From the NCBI RefSeq assembly GCF_017086405.1, contig NZ_CP070973.1:1364001-1428000 (forward strand): a DNA stretch of 64,000 bases, given 5' to 3'. The position numbers and the translations under genes are program-made. This document shows positions 1 to 7,867 of the stretch, piece by piece; the stretch's first letter is position 1, and every line of letters begins with the position of its first letter. The DNA comes from Mycobacterium gordonae (GTDB lineage: Bacteria > Actinomycetota > Actinomycetes > Mycobacteriales > Mycobacteriaceae). The notes under the pieces were generated by a model. The model did no database searches, was not told the DNA's origin, and saw only the letters and a program-made list of their open reading frames with translations.

Positions 1-1
1 C

Positions 2-982
2 CAGGAACTGCGCGAGGTCGACAAGGTGTTCGTCGTCGCCTGCGGCACCGCCTACCATTCGGGCCTGCTGGCCAAGTACGCGATCGAGCATTGGACGAGG
101 CTGCCGGTCGAGGTCGAGCTCGCCAGTGAATTTCGGTACCGGGACCCCGTGCTGGACCGCAGCACGCTGGTCGTGGCCATCTCCCAATCCGGTGAGACCG
201 CCGACACGCTGGAAGCGGTCCGGCACGCCAAGGAGCAGAAGGCCAAGGTCCTGGCGATCTGCAACACCAACGGCTCGCAGATTCCGCGCGAGTGCGACGC
301 GGTGCTCTACACCCGCGCTGGCCCGGAGATTGGGGTGGCCTCCACCAAGACCTTCCTGGCGCAGATCACCGCCAACTATCTGGTGGGTCTGGCGCTGGCC
401 CAGGCCCGCGGCACCAAGTACCCCGACGAGGTGGAACGCGAATACCGCGAACTGGAGGCGATGCCGGACCTGGTTGCCCGGGTGATCGCGGCAACGGATC
501 CGGTGTCCGAGCTGGCCTACCGGTTCGCCCAGTCCTCGACGGTGTTGTTCCTGGGTCGCCACGTCGGCTATCCGGTCGCACTCGAAGGCGCGCTGAAGCT
601 CAAGGAACTGGCCTACATGCACGCCGAGGGCTTCGCGGCCGGCGAACTCAAGCATGGCCCGATCGCGCTGATCGAGGACGACCTGCCGGTGATCGTCGTC
701 ATGCCCTCGCCGAAAGGTTCGGCGACGCTGCACGCGAAGCTGCTGTCCAACATCCGCGAGATCCAGACCCGCGGGGCGGTGACCATCGTGATCGCCGAGG
801 AGGGCGACGAGACGGTCCGCCCCTATGCCGACCACCTGATCGAAATACCCTCGGTATCAACACTTTTACAGCCGCTGCTGTCGACCATCCCGCTGCAGGT
901 GTTCGCCGCGTCGGTGGCTCGGGCGCGTGGCTACGACGTCGACAAGCCGCGTAATCTAGCCAAGTCAGTGACGGTCGAATAG
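2..982 (+). CDS. glmS: Glutamine--fructose-6-phosphate aminotransferase (isomerising), 3' part
   Basis: This makes glucosamine-6-phosphate from fructose-6-phosphate and glutamine, the entry to UDP-GlcNAc and peptidoglycan. Only the C-terminal 326 residues are inside the window; the open frame continues past the left edge, so the truncation is from windowing. Both SIS isomerase domains are visible: the sugar-phosphate loop SQSGETADT, then GPEIGVASTKTFLAQ, an inter-domain helix, and a second SIS domain with ALEGALKLKELAYMHAEG. The C-terminal tail KPRNLAKSVTVE is the conserved end that carries the catalytic lysine. The N-terminal glutaminase domain lies outside. The gene matches Rv3436c in position, and the next gene starts 11 nt downstream on the same strand. 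Confidence 0.96.
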   Translation, partial: QELREVDKVFVVACGTAYHSGLLAKYAIEHWTRLPVEVELASEFRYRDPVLDRSTLVVAISQSGETADTLEAVRHAKEQKAKVLAICNTNGSQIPRECDAVLYTRAGPEIGVASTKTFLAQITANYLVGLALAQARGTKYPDEVEREYRELEAMPDLVARVIAATDPVSELAYRFAQSSTVLFLGRHVGYPVALEGALKLKELAYMHAEGFAAGELKHGPIALIEDDLPVIVVMPSPKGSATLHAKLLSNIREIQTRGAVTIVIAEEGDETVRPYADHLIEIPSVSTLLQPLLSTIPLQVFAASVARARGYDVDKPRNLAKSVTVE

Positions 983-993
983 ACGGAGACGCC

Positions 994-1878
994 ATGCGGT
1001 GGGGGATCGTCAGTCTCGGGGTTTTCGCCGTGGCATATGCCAGCCTGGTGGCGCTGTATGCGCTGACCGGGATGGGCCCCCCGCACCCCGTCACCGACGG
1101 CCGGGCGGCAGCCGACGGGACGACGGTGACATTCGACATCGACGGTCTGCAGCCCTACCGCAGCGCGCTGGTCGGCAACCTCACCGTCACACCGGGACCC
1201 GAGTTGCTGGATCCGCAGACCGGCAACCTCACCGAAGACCTCAGTGTCGCGGTCACCTCCGCGACCACTCCGACCAAACGCTTCTGGCCCAAAGGCACGC
1301 AGCCAGGCGTATTCCCGGTGTCGCTGGGCGTCAGCGGCGACGTGTCGGACTGGCCATTCGACAGCTACCGCTCAGGGCCGATATCGGTGGATCTATTCCG
1401 CGGTCCAGGGCAGGTGCCGGGTCGCGCCTCGGTGACCTTCGTCGATCGCCTGCCCGGGTGGAAGGTCGACGTGCAGGGCGGCTCGCCGGGTGATGTCAAG
1501 GCTCCGTACCGCGCGGAGGTGCAGCGGTCGCCAAGCACCGTGACGCTTGCCATCGCGCTGCTTGCCGTCCTGGTCTCCATTGCCGGCTTCGCGCTCTTCG
1601 TCGCGGTGCAGACGGTGCGCGACCGGCGAAAGTTCCAGCCGCCCATGACCACCTGGTTCGCCGCCATGCTCTTCGCGGTCATACCGCTGCGCAATGCGCT
1701 TCCCGACGCGCCGCCGTTCGGAGCGTGGGTCGACGTCACCGTGGTGTTGTGGGTGATCCTTGCGTTGGTGATCTCGATGGGCCTGTACGTGTCCTGCTGG
1801 TGGCGCCACCTGGCGCCGGACAAACCGGCCCAACCGGCCAAGCTGGAGCAGCCGGCGGCCGCCGTTTCCGGCCCATGA
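994..1878 (+). CDS. DUF4436-type membrane protein, copy 1
   Basis: This 294-residue protein has unknown function. An N-terminal hydrophobic helix (about residues 3-24) is followed by an extracytoplasmic domain of roughly 150 residues. Near the C-terminus are three more hydrophobic helices (about 180-210, 215-235 and 243-265) and a short Ala/Pro tail. DRRKFQPPMTTWFAAMLFAV is the most conserved stretch and recurs nearly unchanged in the next gene. It resembles the Rv3435c family next to glmS. The ATG follows glmS by 11 nt, and the stop overlaps the start of copy 2 by 4 nt (ATGA), so the two copies are probably co-translated. No catalytic motif is visible. Confidence 0.85.
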   Translation: MRWGIVSLGVFAVAYASLVALYALTGMGPPHPVTDGRAAADGTTVTFDIDGLQPYRSALVGNLTVTPGPELLDPQTGNLTEDLSVAVTSATTPTKRFWPKGTQPGVFPVSLGVSGDVSDWPFDSYRSGPISVDLFRGPGQVPGRASVTFVDRLPGWKVDVQGGSPGDVKAPYRAEVQRSPSTVTLAIALLAVLVSIAGFALFVAVQTVRDRRKFQPPMTTWFAAMLFAVIPLRNALPDAPPFGAWVDVTVVLWVILALVISMGLYVSCWWRHLAPDKPAQPAKLEQPAAAVSGP

Positions 1879-2708
1879 GGCTCGCGATCACCGGCGTGCT
1901 GCTTTTCGTCGCGGCTTACATCGGATCGATCGTGTTGTACGTCGACAGCGGCATGGGCCATCCGCGTCGAATCGCCGACGGTGCCGCCCCGGCCGACGGA
2001 ACCAAGGTGACGTTCGATATCGAGGACATCCAGTCCGACAACAGCGTGCTGCGGGCCAACATCACCGTGCTGCCCGGTCCGGCGCTGCTGGACCCACTGA
2101 CGCACACGCTGAAAGACGACCTGAGCGTCGTGGCCACCTCCGTGGTGTCGACCAGCAGACGGACCTGGTCGAAGGGAACGCTGCCCGACATCGTCCCCGT
2201 TACGGTCACCCTCACCGGCGACGTCGCCGACTGGCCCTTCGACACCTACCAATCCGGGCCCCTTGCCATGCAGCTCTTCTCCGGCGCCGACCAGCTGCCG
2301 GTGCCCGCCACTGCGACGTTGGTCGACCGACTGCTCGGTTGGAAGATTGAGGTCAATCGGCTGGGCGCGGGCAACGAACGTGCGCCGTACCGGCTTGATC
2401 TGTACCGGTCACCCAGTACCGCGGCCTTCGCTCTGGTCATCCTCGGTGTGCTTGTCGCGCTCGCCGCTCTGGCGCTGTTCGTCGCGGTGCAGACGTTTCG
2501 GGACCGCAGAAAATTTCAGCCGCCGATGACCACCTGGTACGCGGCGATGCTCTTCGCGGTGATGCCGTTACGGGGTGCGCTCCCCGACCCGCCACCCTTC
2601 GGAGCGTGGATCGACGTCACGGTGGTGTTGTGGGTCATCGTGGTGTTGGTCATTTCGCTGACGCTCTACGTTGCGTGCTGGTGGCGGCACCTGAAACCTG
2701 AGAAGTGA
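1875..2708 (+). CDS. DUF4436-type membrane protein, copy 2
   Basis: This is a 277-residue tandem paralogue of the preceding gene. It shares the N-terminal signal-anchor helix (MRLAITGVLLFVAAYIG), the phrases DGTKVTFDIEDIQ and DVADWPFDTY, the block DRRKFQPPMTTWYAAMLFAV and the ending WWRHLKPEK. The ATG lies within ATGA shared with the stop of copy 1. The longer upstream frame from 1725 reads through copy 1 and was rejected because homology begins at this ATG. Membrane topology is probably one N-terminal plus three C-terminal helices with the central domain outside. Function is unknown. M. tuberculosis appears to have only one such gene here (from memory). Confidence 0.85.
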   Translation: MRLAITGVLLFVAAYIGSIVLYVDSGMGHPRRIADGAAPADGTKVTFDIEDIQSDNSVLRANITVLPGPALLDPLTHTLKDDLSVVATSVVSTSRRTWSKGTLPDIVPVTVTLTGDVADWPFDTYQSGPLAMQLFSGADQLPVPATATLVDRLLGWKIEVNRLGAGNERAPYRLDLYRSPSTAAFALVILGVLVALAALALFVAVQTFRDRRKFQPPMTTWYAAMLFAVMPLRGALPDPPPFGAWIDVTVVLWVIVVLVISLTLYVACWWRHLKPEK

Positions 2709-2791
2709 GCCCGCCCGCCGGCCTTGCGGCTTGTCGCATGCGGTTGTAGGGAGTAAGTGGACGCATTGATTGCGAAAGCCAGGAGTGGCAC

Positions 2792-2920
2792 GTGAAGCTC
2801 GGGATCGCAGGTGTCGTGCTGTTCGTCGTGGCCTGGCCGCACCTGGCGCCGGAGAACCCGGAGAGGCCGGAGAGACCGGAAGCGCCCGCGAAATCCGCTG
2901 AGCCAAAGGCAAGTAGCTGA
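2792..2920 (+). pseudogene. Internally deleted third DUF4436 copy (42-codon remnant)
   Basis: A GTG preceded by AGGAG (2781-2785) opens a 42-codon frame. Its first 14 residues (MKLGIAGVVLFVVA) match the N-terminus of the two upstream paralogues. The frame then jumps directly to WPHLAPENPE, matching the C-terminal WWRHLAPDKPAQ of copy 1, followed by a Pro/Glu/Arg-rich tail ending at TGA 2918-2920. The central domain and membrane helices, roughly 240 codons, are missing, yet the frame and ribosome site are kept. It may still be translated as a tiny one-helix protein. It is called a pseudogene because the family domain is gone. Confidence 0.6.
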
Positions 2921-2973
2921 TCACAAGCCGCCCGCGCGGTACGCTGCGACACCGGGCGTGAAAGGGTTACACG

Positions 2974-3690
2974 GTGGCGAGAGTATCGATATCGGTACGA
3001 GCTCGGGCGTTGGTGCGCATTGTGTGGCACTACGTCATCAGTGCGCCGCTCACCTACGGCTGGCTGCTCGCACTGGCCGCCACGACGATCGTGCAGAATC
3101 TGCTCACCGGGCATCAACTGCATTCGATTCTGCTGCACCGCTATACGAACCTGCACGCGCTGGCAACCGATCCGCTGGGGGTGCTGTTCTCCAGTCTGCT
3201 GTGGATCGACGGCCGCAGCCTGGAGCCCTACCTGCTGCTGTTCACCCTCTTCCTGGCGCCGGCTGAGCATTGGCTCGGCCAATTACGTTGGCTCGCAGTG
3301 GGATTGACGTCACATATCATCGCCACCTATTTCAGCGAGGGGCTGTTGTACATGGCGATCCAGATGCACGACGCCTCAGCAAGGTCGGTGCGCGCCCACG
3401 ACATCGGGGTCAGCTACTTCCTGGTCGGCATCATGGGAGTCCTTACCTACCGCATCGCCCGGCCCTGGCGCTGGGGTTATCTGGGCGTGCTGCTGCTCAT
3501 TTTCGGCTTTCCGGTGCTGTTGATGGACCGCATCGAGCTGAGCTTCACCGCCATCGGCCATTTCGCGGCGCTGCTGATCGGCCTGGCGTTCTTCCCGATG
3601 GCACGCGAGCGCAAGACCGGGTCCTGGAATCCGGCCGAGCGATTCAAAGCCGTCTTCGGCCGGCGCAAGACACGGAAGGCGCCAGGCTGA
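2974..3690 (+). CDS. Rhomboid-like multi-pass membrane protein
   Basis: This 238-residue protein corresponds by position and length to Rv3434c. Several hydrophobic segments are visible. The stretch DIGVSYFLVGIMG (around residue 145) and the late helix GHFAALLIGLAFF resemble the Ser-bearing and His-bearing helices of rhomboid-fold proteins. The serine sits in GVSY rather than the canonical GxSG, so protease activity is uncertain. The GTG at 2974 starts the region that looks like an N-terminal cytoplasmic Arg/Val stretch plus helix. The C-terminus is basic and soluble (KTGSWNPAERFKAVFGRRKT). The gene ends 2 nt before nnr, implying one transcript. Confidence 0.7.
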   Translation: MARVSISVRARALVRIVWHYVISAPLTYGWLLALAATTIVQNLLTGHQLHSILLHRYTNLHALATDPLGVLFSSLLWIDGRSLEPYLLLFTLFLAPAEHWLGQLRWLAVGLTSHIIATYFSEGLLYMAIQMHDASARSVRAHDIGVSYFLVGIMGVLTYRIARPWRWGYLGVLLLIFGFPVLLMDRIELSFTAIGHFAALLIGLAFFPMARERKTGSWNPAERFKAVFGRRKTRKAPG

Positions 3691-3692
3691 CG

Positions 3693-5120
3693 ATGCGGCA
3701 TTACTACTCTGCGGACACGATTCGCGACGCGGAAGCGCCGCTGCTGGCCAGCCTGCCCGATGGCGCCCTGATGAAACGCGCGGCCTTCGGGCTGGCCACC
3801 GCTATCCTGCGCGAGCTGACCGCCCGCACCGGCGGAGTCACCGGCCGCCGGGTCTGTGCGGTCGTGGGATCCGGTGACAACGGTGGCGACGCCCTGTGGG
3901 CGGCCACCTTTGCCCGCCGGCGCGGCGCGGCCGCCGACGCGCTGCTACTCAACCCCGACAAAACCCACCGCAAGGGGCTGGCCGCGTTCCGCAGCGCCGG
4001 TGGCCGTGTCGTCGAAAAGATCGATCCAGTAACGGATCTCGTCATCGACGGGGTGGTCGGCATCTCCGGTTCCGGCCCGCTGCGGCCGGCCGCGGCCGAA
4101 GTCTTCCAACAAGCCCGCGACATCCCAGTGGTCGCCGTCGACATTCCCAGCGGAATCGACGTCGCTACCGGCGCCATCACCGGACCCGCCGTGCGCGCCG
4201 CGCTCACCGTCACCTTCGGTGGCCTCAAACCCGTGCACGCGCTTGCCGATTGCGGCCGCGTCGAACTCGTCGACATCGGACTCGACCTGCCCGACTCCGA
4301 TCTGCGCAGTTTCCAGGCCGCCGATGTCCTGGCGCGTTGGCCCGTACCCGGTGCCCGCGACGACAAGTACACCCAAGGCGTTACCGGGGTGCTGGCCGGG
4401 TCCTCGACCTACCCGGGCGCCGCGGTGCTGTGTACCGGCGCGGCGGTGGCCACCCACTCGGGCATGGTCCGCTACGCAGGCAGCGCCCAACACGAAGTGC
4501 TCGCCCAGTGGCCGGAAGTGATCGCCTCACCGACCCCGGCGGCGGCCGGACGGGTGCAGGCATGGGTGGTCGGGCCGGGACTGGGCACCGACGAGGACGG
4601 CGCCGCCGCCCTGTGGTTCGCCCTGGAGACCGACCTGCCGGTGCTGGTGGACGCCGACGGGTTGACCATGCTGGCCGCCCACCCGGATCTGGTGGCCGAC
4701 CGCAACGCTCCGACCGTGCTGACACCGCACGCGGGTGAATTCGCCAGGCTCGCCGGATCCCCGCCTGGCTCACCAGTCGGACAAGACCGGGTGGGCGCCA
4801 CGCGCCGGCTGGCTGACGCTTTGGGAGCGACCGTGCTGCTCAAGGGCAACGTGACCGTCATCGCCGAACCCGGGGGACCCGTCTACCTGAACCCCGCCGG
4901 GCAGTCCTGGGCGGCCACCGCCGGGTCCGGCGACGTGCTGTCCGGGATGATCGGCGCGCTGCTGGCCTCCGGTTTACCGCCGGGCGAGGCCGCCGCGGCC
5001 GCGTCATTCGTCCACGCCCGGGCGGCGGCGCTGTCGGCCGCCCACCCGGGACCCGGAGAGGCGCCGACCTCGTCGTCGCGGATCATGCACCACATCCGGG
5101 CAGCCGTGGCCGCTCTTTAG
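3693..5120 (+). CDS. nnr: Bifunctional NAD(P)H-hydrate epimerase / ADP-dependent NAD(P)H-hydrate dehydratase
   Basis: This enzyme repairs hydrated NADH/NADPH. The N-terminal YjeF-type epimerase half (about residues 1-210) contains VVGSGDNGGDALW and a VAVDIPSGIDVATG motif. The C-terminal ribokinase-like dehydratase half contains VVGPGLGTDED, LTPHAGEFARL and the nucleotide/catalytic motif ATAGSGDVLSGMIGALLASG. Length is 475 residues, close to Rv3433c. The start is the ATG 2 nt after the preceding stop (MRHYYSADTIRDAEAPL); a long upstream extension of the frame is a shadow of the rhomboid-like gene. It is probably co-transcribed with gadB downstream. Confidence 0.95.
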   Translation: MRHYYSADTIRDAEAPLLASLPDGALMKRAAFGLATAILRELTARTGGVTGRRVCAVVGSGDNGGDALWAATFARRRGAAADALLLNPDKTHRKGLAAFRSAGGRVVEKIDPVTDLVIDGVVGISGSGPLRPAAAEVFQQARDIPVVAVDIPSGIDVATGAITGPAVRAALTVTFGGLKPVHALADCGRVELVDIGLDLPDSDLRSFQAADVLARWPVPGARDDKYTQGVTGVLAGSSTYPGAAVLCTGAAVATHSGMVRYAGSAQHEVLAQWPEVIASPTPAAAGRVQAWVVGPGLGTDEDGAAALWFALETDLPVLVDADGLTMLAAHPDLVADRNAPTVLTPHAGEFARLAGSPPGSPVGQDRVGATRRLADALGATVLLKGNVTVIAEPGGPVYLNPAGQSWAATAGSGDVLSGMIGALLASGLPPGEAAAAASFVHARAAALSAAHPGPGEAPTSSSRIMHHIRAAVAAL

Positions 5121-5148
5121 CAACGTAATCGGCAACGAAAGGATCGTC

Positions 5149-6531
5149 GTGTCCAAGAGCCACCCGTCCAAGGCCACCCACTCGATCACTCCGGCCTACA
5201 CCGGCCGACTGTTCACCAAGCCGGTGCCGGCGTTGCGGTTGCCCGATGAGTCGATGGATCCCGAGGCCGCCTACCGCTTCATCCACGACGAGTTGATGCT
5301 CGACGGCAGTTCGCGGCTGAATCTGGCCACCTTCGTCACCACCTGGATGGACCCCGAGGCCGGGAAATTGATGGCCGAGACGTTCGACAAGAACATGATC
5401 GACAAGGACGAGTACCCCGCCACCGCGGCCATCGAGCAGCGTTGCGTGTGCATGGTGGCCGACCTGTTCCACGCCGAGGGGCTACGCGACGACGACCCCA
5501 GCAGCGCCATCGGGGTGTCCACCATCGGCTCCAGCGAGGCGGTGATGCTGGGCGGTCTGGCGATGAAGTGGCTCTGGCGAGCCAAGACGAAGGACTGGAA
5601 GAGCCGCACCCCCAACCTCGTGATGGGCTCCAACGTGCAGGTGGTGTGGGAGAAGTTCTGCCGCTACTTCGACGTCGAGCCCCGCTACCTGCCGATGGAG
5701 GAGGGCCGCTACGTCATCACGCCCGAACAGGTGCTCGACGCCGTGGACGAAAACACCATCGGCGTAGTGGCGATTCTGGGCACCACCTACACCGGGGAAC
5801 TCGAACCGGTCGCCGAGATCTGCAAGGCACTCGACAAGCTGGCCGCCGATGGCGGTGTGGACGTCCCCGTGCACGTCGATGCCGCCAGCGGGGGCTTCGT
5901 GGTGCCGTTCCTGCACCCCGACCTGGTGTGGGACTTCCGGTTGCCGCGGGTGGTGTCCATAAACGTCAGCGGCCACAAGTACGGCCTGACCTATCCCGGC
6001 ATCGGTTTCGTGGTGTGGCGCAGCCCCGAATACCTGCCCGAAGACCTGGTCTTCCGGGTCAATTACCTGGGCGGTGACATGCCGACCTTCACGCTCAACT
6101 TCTCCCGGCCGGGCAACCAGGTGGTCGGCCAGTACTACAACTTCCTACGCTTGGGCCGCGAGGGGTATACGCAGGTCATGCAGTCGTTGTCGTCAACCGC
6201 GCGCTGGCTGGGTGAGCAGCTGCGCACCGGCGAGTACATGGAAATCATCTCCGACGGTTCGGCGATCCCGGTGGTCAGCTTCAGGTTGGCCAAGGACCGC
6301 GGCTACACCGAGTTCGACGTCTCGCACGAACTGCGCGGTTACGGTTGGCAGGTGCCGGCCTACACCATGCCGGACAACGCCACCGACGTCTCGGTGCTGC
6401 GCATCGTGGTCCGCGAAGGCCTCTCCGGCGACCTCGCCCGCGCGTTGCACGACGACGCCATCAAGGCCCTGACGTCGTTGGATAAGCTCAAGCCGGCCGG
6501 ACACTACGAGGCCGAGCACTTCGCGCACTGA
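5149..6531 (+). CDS. gadB: Glutamate decarboxylase
   Basis: A PLP enzyme that converts L-glutamate to GABA and CO2, consuming a proton. At 460 residues it equals the length recalled for Rv3432c. The PLP-binding core is clear: GSSEAVMLGGLAMKW, the aspartate in PVHVDAASGGFVVPF and the Schiff-base lysine in NVSGHKYGLTYPG. The GTG at 5149 is preceded by GAAAGGA (5136-5142). It is the last gene of the glmS-side cluster; an AT-rich promoter-like stretch for the PE_PGRS gene follows the stop. Confidence 0.95.
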   Translation: MSKSHPSKATHSITPAYTGRLFTKPVPALRLPDESMDPEAAYRFIHDELMLDGSSRLNLATFVTTWMDPEAGKLMAETFDKNMIDKDEYPATAAIEQRCVCMVADLFHAEGLRDDDPSSAIGVSTIGSSEAVMLGGLAMKWLWRAKTKDWKSRTPNLVMGSNVQVVWEKFCRYFDVEPRYLPMEEGRYVITPEQVLDAVDENTIGVVAILGTTYTGELEPVAEICKALDKLAADGGVDVPVHVDAASGGFVVPFLHPDLVWDFRLPRVVSINVSGHKYGLTYPGIGFVVWRSPEYLPEDLVFRVNYLGGDMPTFTLNFSRPGNQVVGQYYNFLRLGREGYTQVMQSLSSTARWLGEQLRTGEYMEIISDGSAIPVVSFRLAKDRGYTEFDVSHELRGYGWQVPAYTMPDNATDVSVLRIVVREGLSGDLARALHDDAIKALTSLDKLKPAGHYEAEHFAH

Positions 6532-6703
6532 CCGGTCGGCCGAAATGGGCGGTGCCGCAGGACCCGGGCGGAAGCCGTCGCACAAATTAATTGCTAATGC
6601 GTCAATTGATTTGAGAAATGTCGCTACTCTTGCGCCGACGGTGTGACATGCTCGGCCTTTGTCATGGCTATGCAACTCGCACGGGCCGGGTGGGAGCGCA
6701 ATG

Positions 6704-7201
6704 ATGTCTTACCTTGTGGTGTCTCCGGAGATGTTGGCGTCCGCCGCCGCAGATTTAGCACGGGTTGGCGTCTCACTGAAAGAAGTGACCGCTGCTGCTG
6801 CGGCTCCGACGACCACCGTGCTGGCTGCCGCGGGCGATGAGATATCAACGGCCGTCGCGTCGTTATTCTCCGGCTACGCCGCCGAGTATCAGGCCATCAG
6901 TGTGCACATCGAGGCATTTCATGTCCAGTTTGGAGCTGCTCTGGCCCGGGCCGGAAGCTCGTATATGGTCGCCGAGGCGGCCAGCACCTCACCGCTGCAG
7001 ACCCTCGCGGACAGCGTGCTGGCCGTGGTCAATGCCCCCACTAACGCGTTGCTGGGACGTCCGCTGATCGGCGACGGCGCCAGTGGCGCATCGGGGACCG
7101 GAGCCGCCGGCGGGGCGGGTGGCATCTTGTGGGGCAGCGGCGGGTCCGGTGGCTCGGGCGCGCCGGGCAGACCGGCGGCGCTGGCGGCGCGGCCGGCTTG
7201 A
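6704..7201 (+). CDS. PE family protein (truncated product of the disrupted PE_PGRS gene)
   Basis: If the three shifts are real, translation from ATG 6704 ends at TGA 7199-7201 after 165 residues. The product is a complete PE domain (helix-turn-helix, about residues 1-95, with the C-terminal YxxxD/E-like region [10 protein letters not shown]) plus a short Gly-rich linker. PE domains direct export through ESX-5-type systems, so a short PE-only protein could still be secreted. The last 14 residues ([10 protein letters not shown]) are out of the repeat frame, as expected after a shift. Confidence 0.6.
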   Translation: MSYLVVSPEMLASAAADLARVGVSLKEVTAAAAAPTTTVLAAAGDEISTAVASLFSGYAAEYQAISVHIEAFHVQFGAALARAGSSYMVAEAASTSPLQTLADSVLAVVNAPTNALLGRPLIGDGASGASGTGAAGGAGGILWGSGGSGGSGAPGRPAALAARPA

Positions 7202-7867
7202 TCGGGGCCGGCGGTGCCGGCGGTGCCGGCGGGGTCGGCGGCGGGGCGGGCGGTGCCGGTGGGGCCGGCGGCTGGTTGTGGGGCAACGGTGGCGCCGGTG
7301 GTGCCGGTGGGCTCGGCGGGGCCAGCGTGAACGGCGGAGCTGGCGGGATGGGCGGCAGCGCATGGTTGTTCGGTGACGGTGGGCGCGGCGGCGCCGGGGG
7401 CGCTGGTGCGTCCGGCGCGACGGGCTCCGTGGGTGCTGCAGGCACCTCGCTGTCGGTCAATGGGGAGGCTGGCGGTACCGGGGGGGTGGGCGGACATGCC
7501 GGCAATGGCGGGGTTGGCGGTAACGCCGGGCTGGCGTACGGCAAGGGTGGGGCTGGAGGCCAGGGCGGGGTCGGCGGGGCCGGCGGCGTCGGCGGGACCG
7601 GGGGTGCCGGCTGGGACTCCACGATCCCGGCGGAACCGGCGGTGACGGCGGCAATAGCGGCGCCGGCGGTACGGGAGGTGCCGGAGGGACGGGCGGGGCC
7701 GGGGGGAAGGGTTCGGCGTTGTTCGGCAGCGCCGGTGCGCACGGCGACGGCGGGGCCGGCGGGGCCGGGGGAAACGCGGGGGCGCCGGGTGACGGCGGCG
7801 CCGGCGGGCCTGGCCTGGATGCGCTGTCGCCCGGCGGTAAGGGCGGCAAGGGTGGCGACCGGTCGGC

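Noticed and set aside
1..982. Truncated glmS as a pseudogene
   Set aside because: The frame continues through the left edge of the window, so the gene is simply cut by the window.
1365..2252. 295-codon minus-strand frame opposite the DUF4436 genes
   Set aside because: Low-complexity His/Arg/Gly composition, antisense to two clearly homologous genes.
3270..3692. 141-codon N-terminal extension of nnr
   Set aside because: Overlaps the rhomboid-like gene in another frame; homology and a good start begin at 3693.
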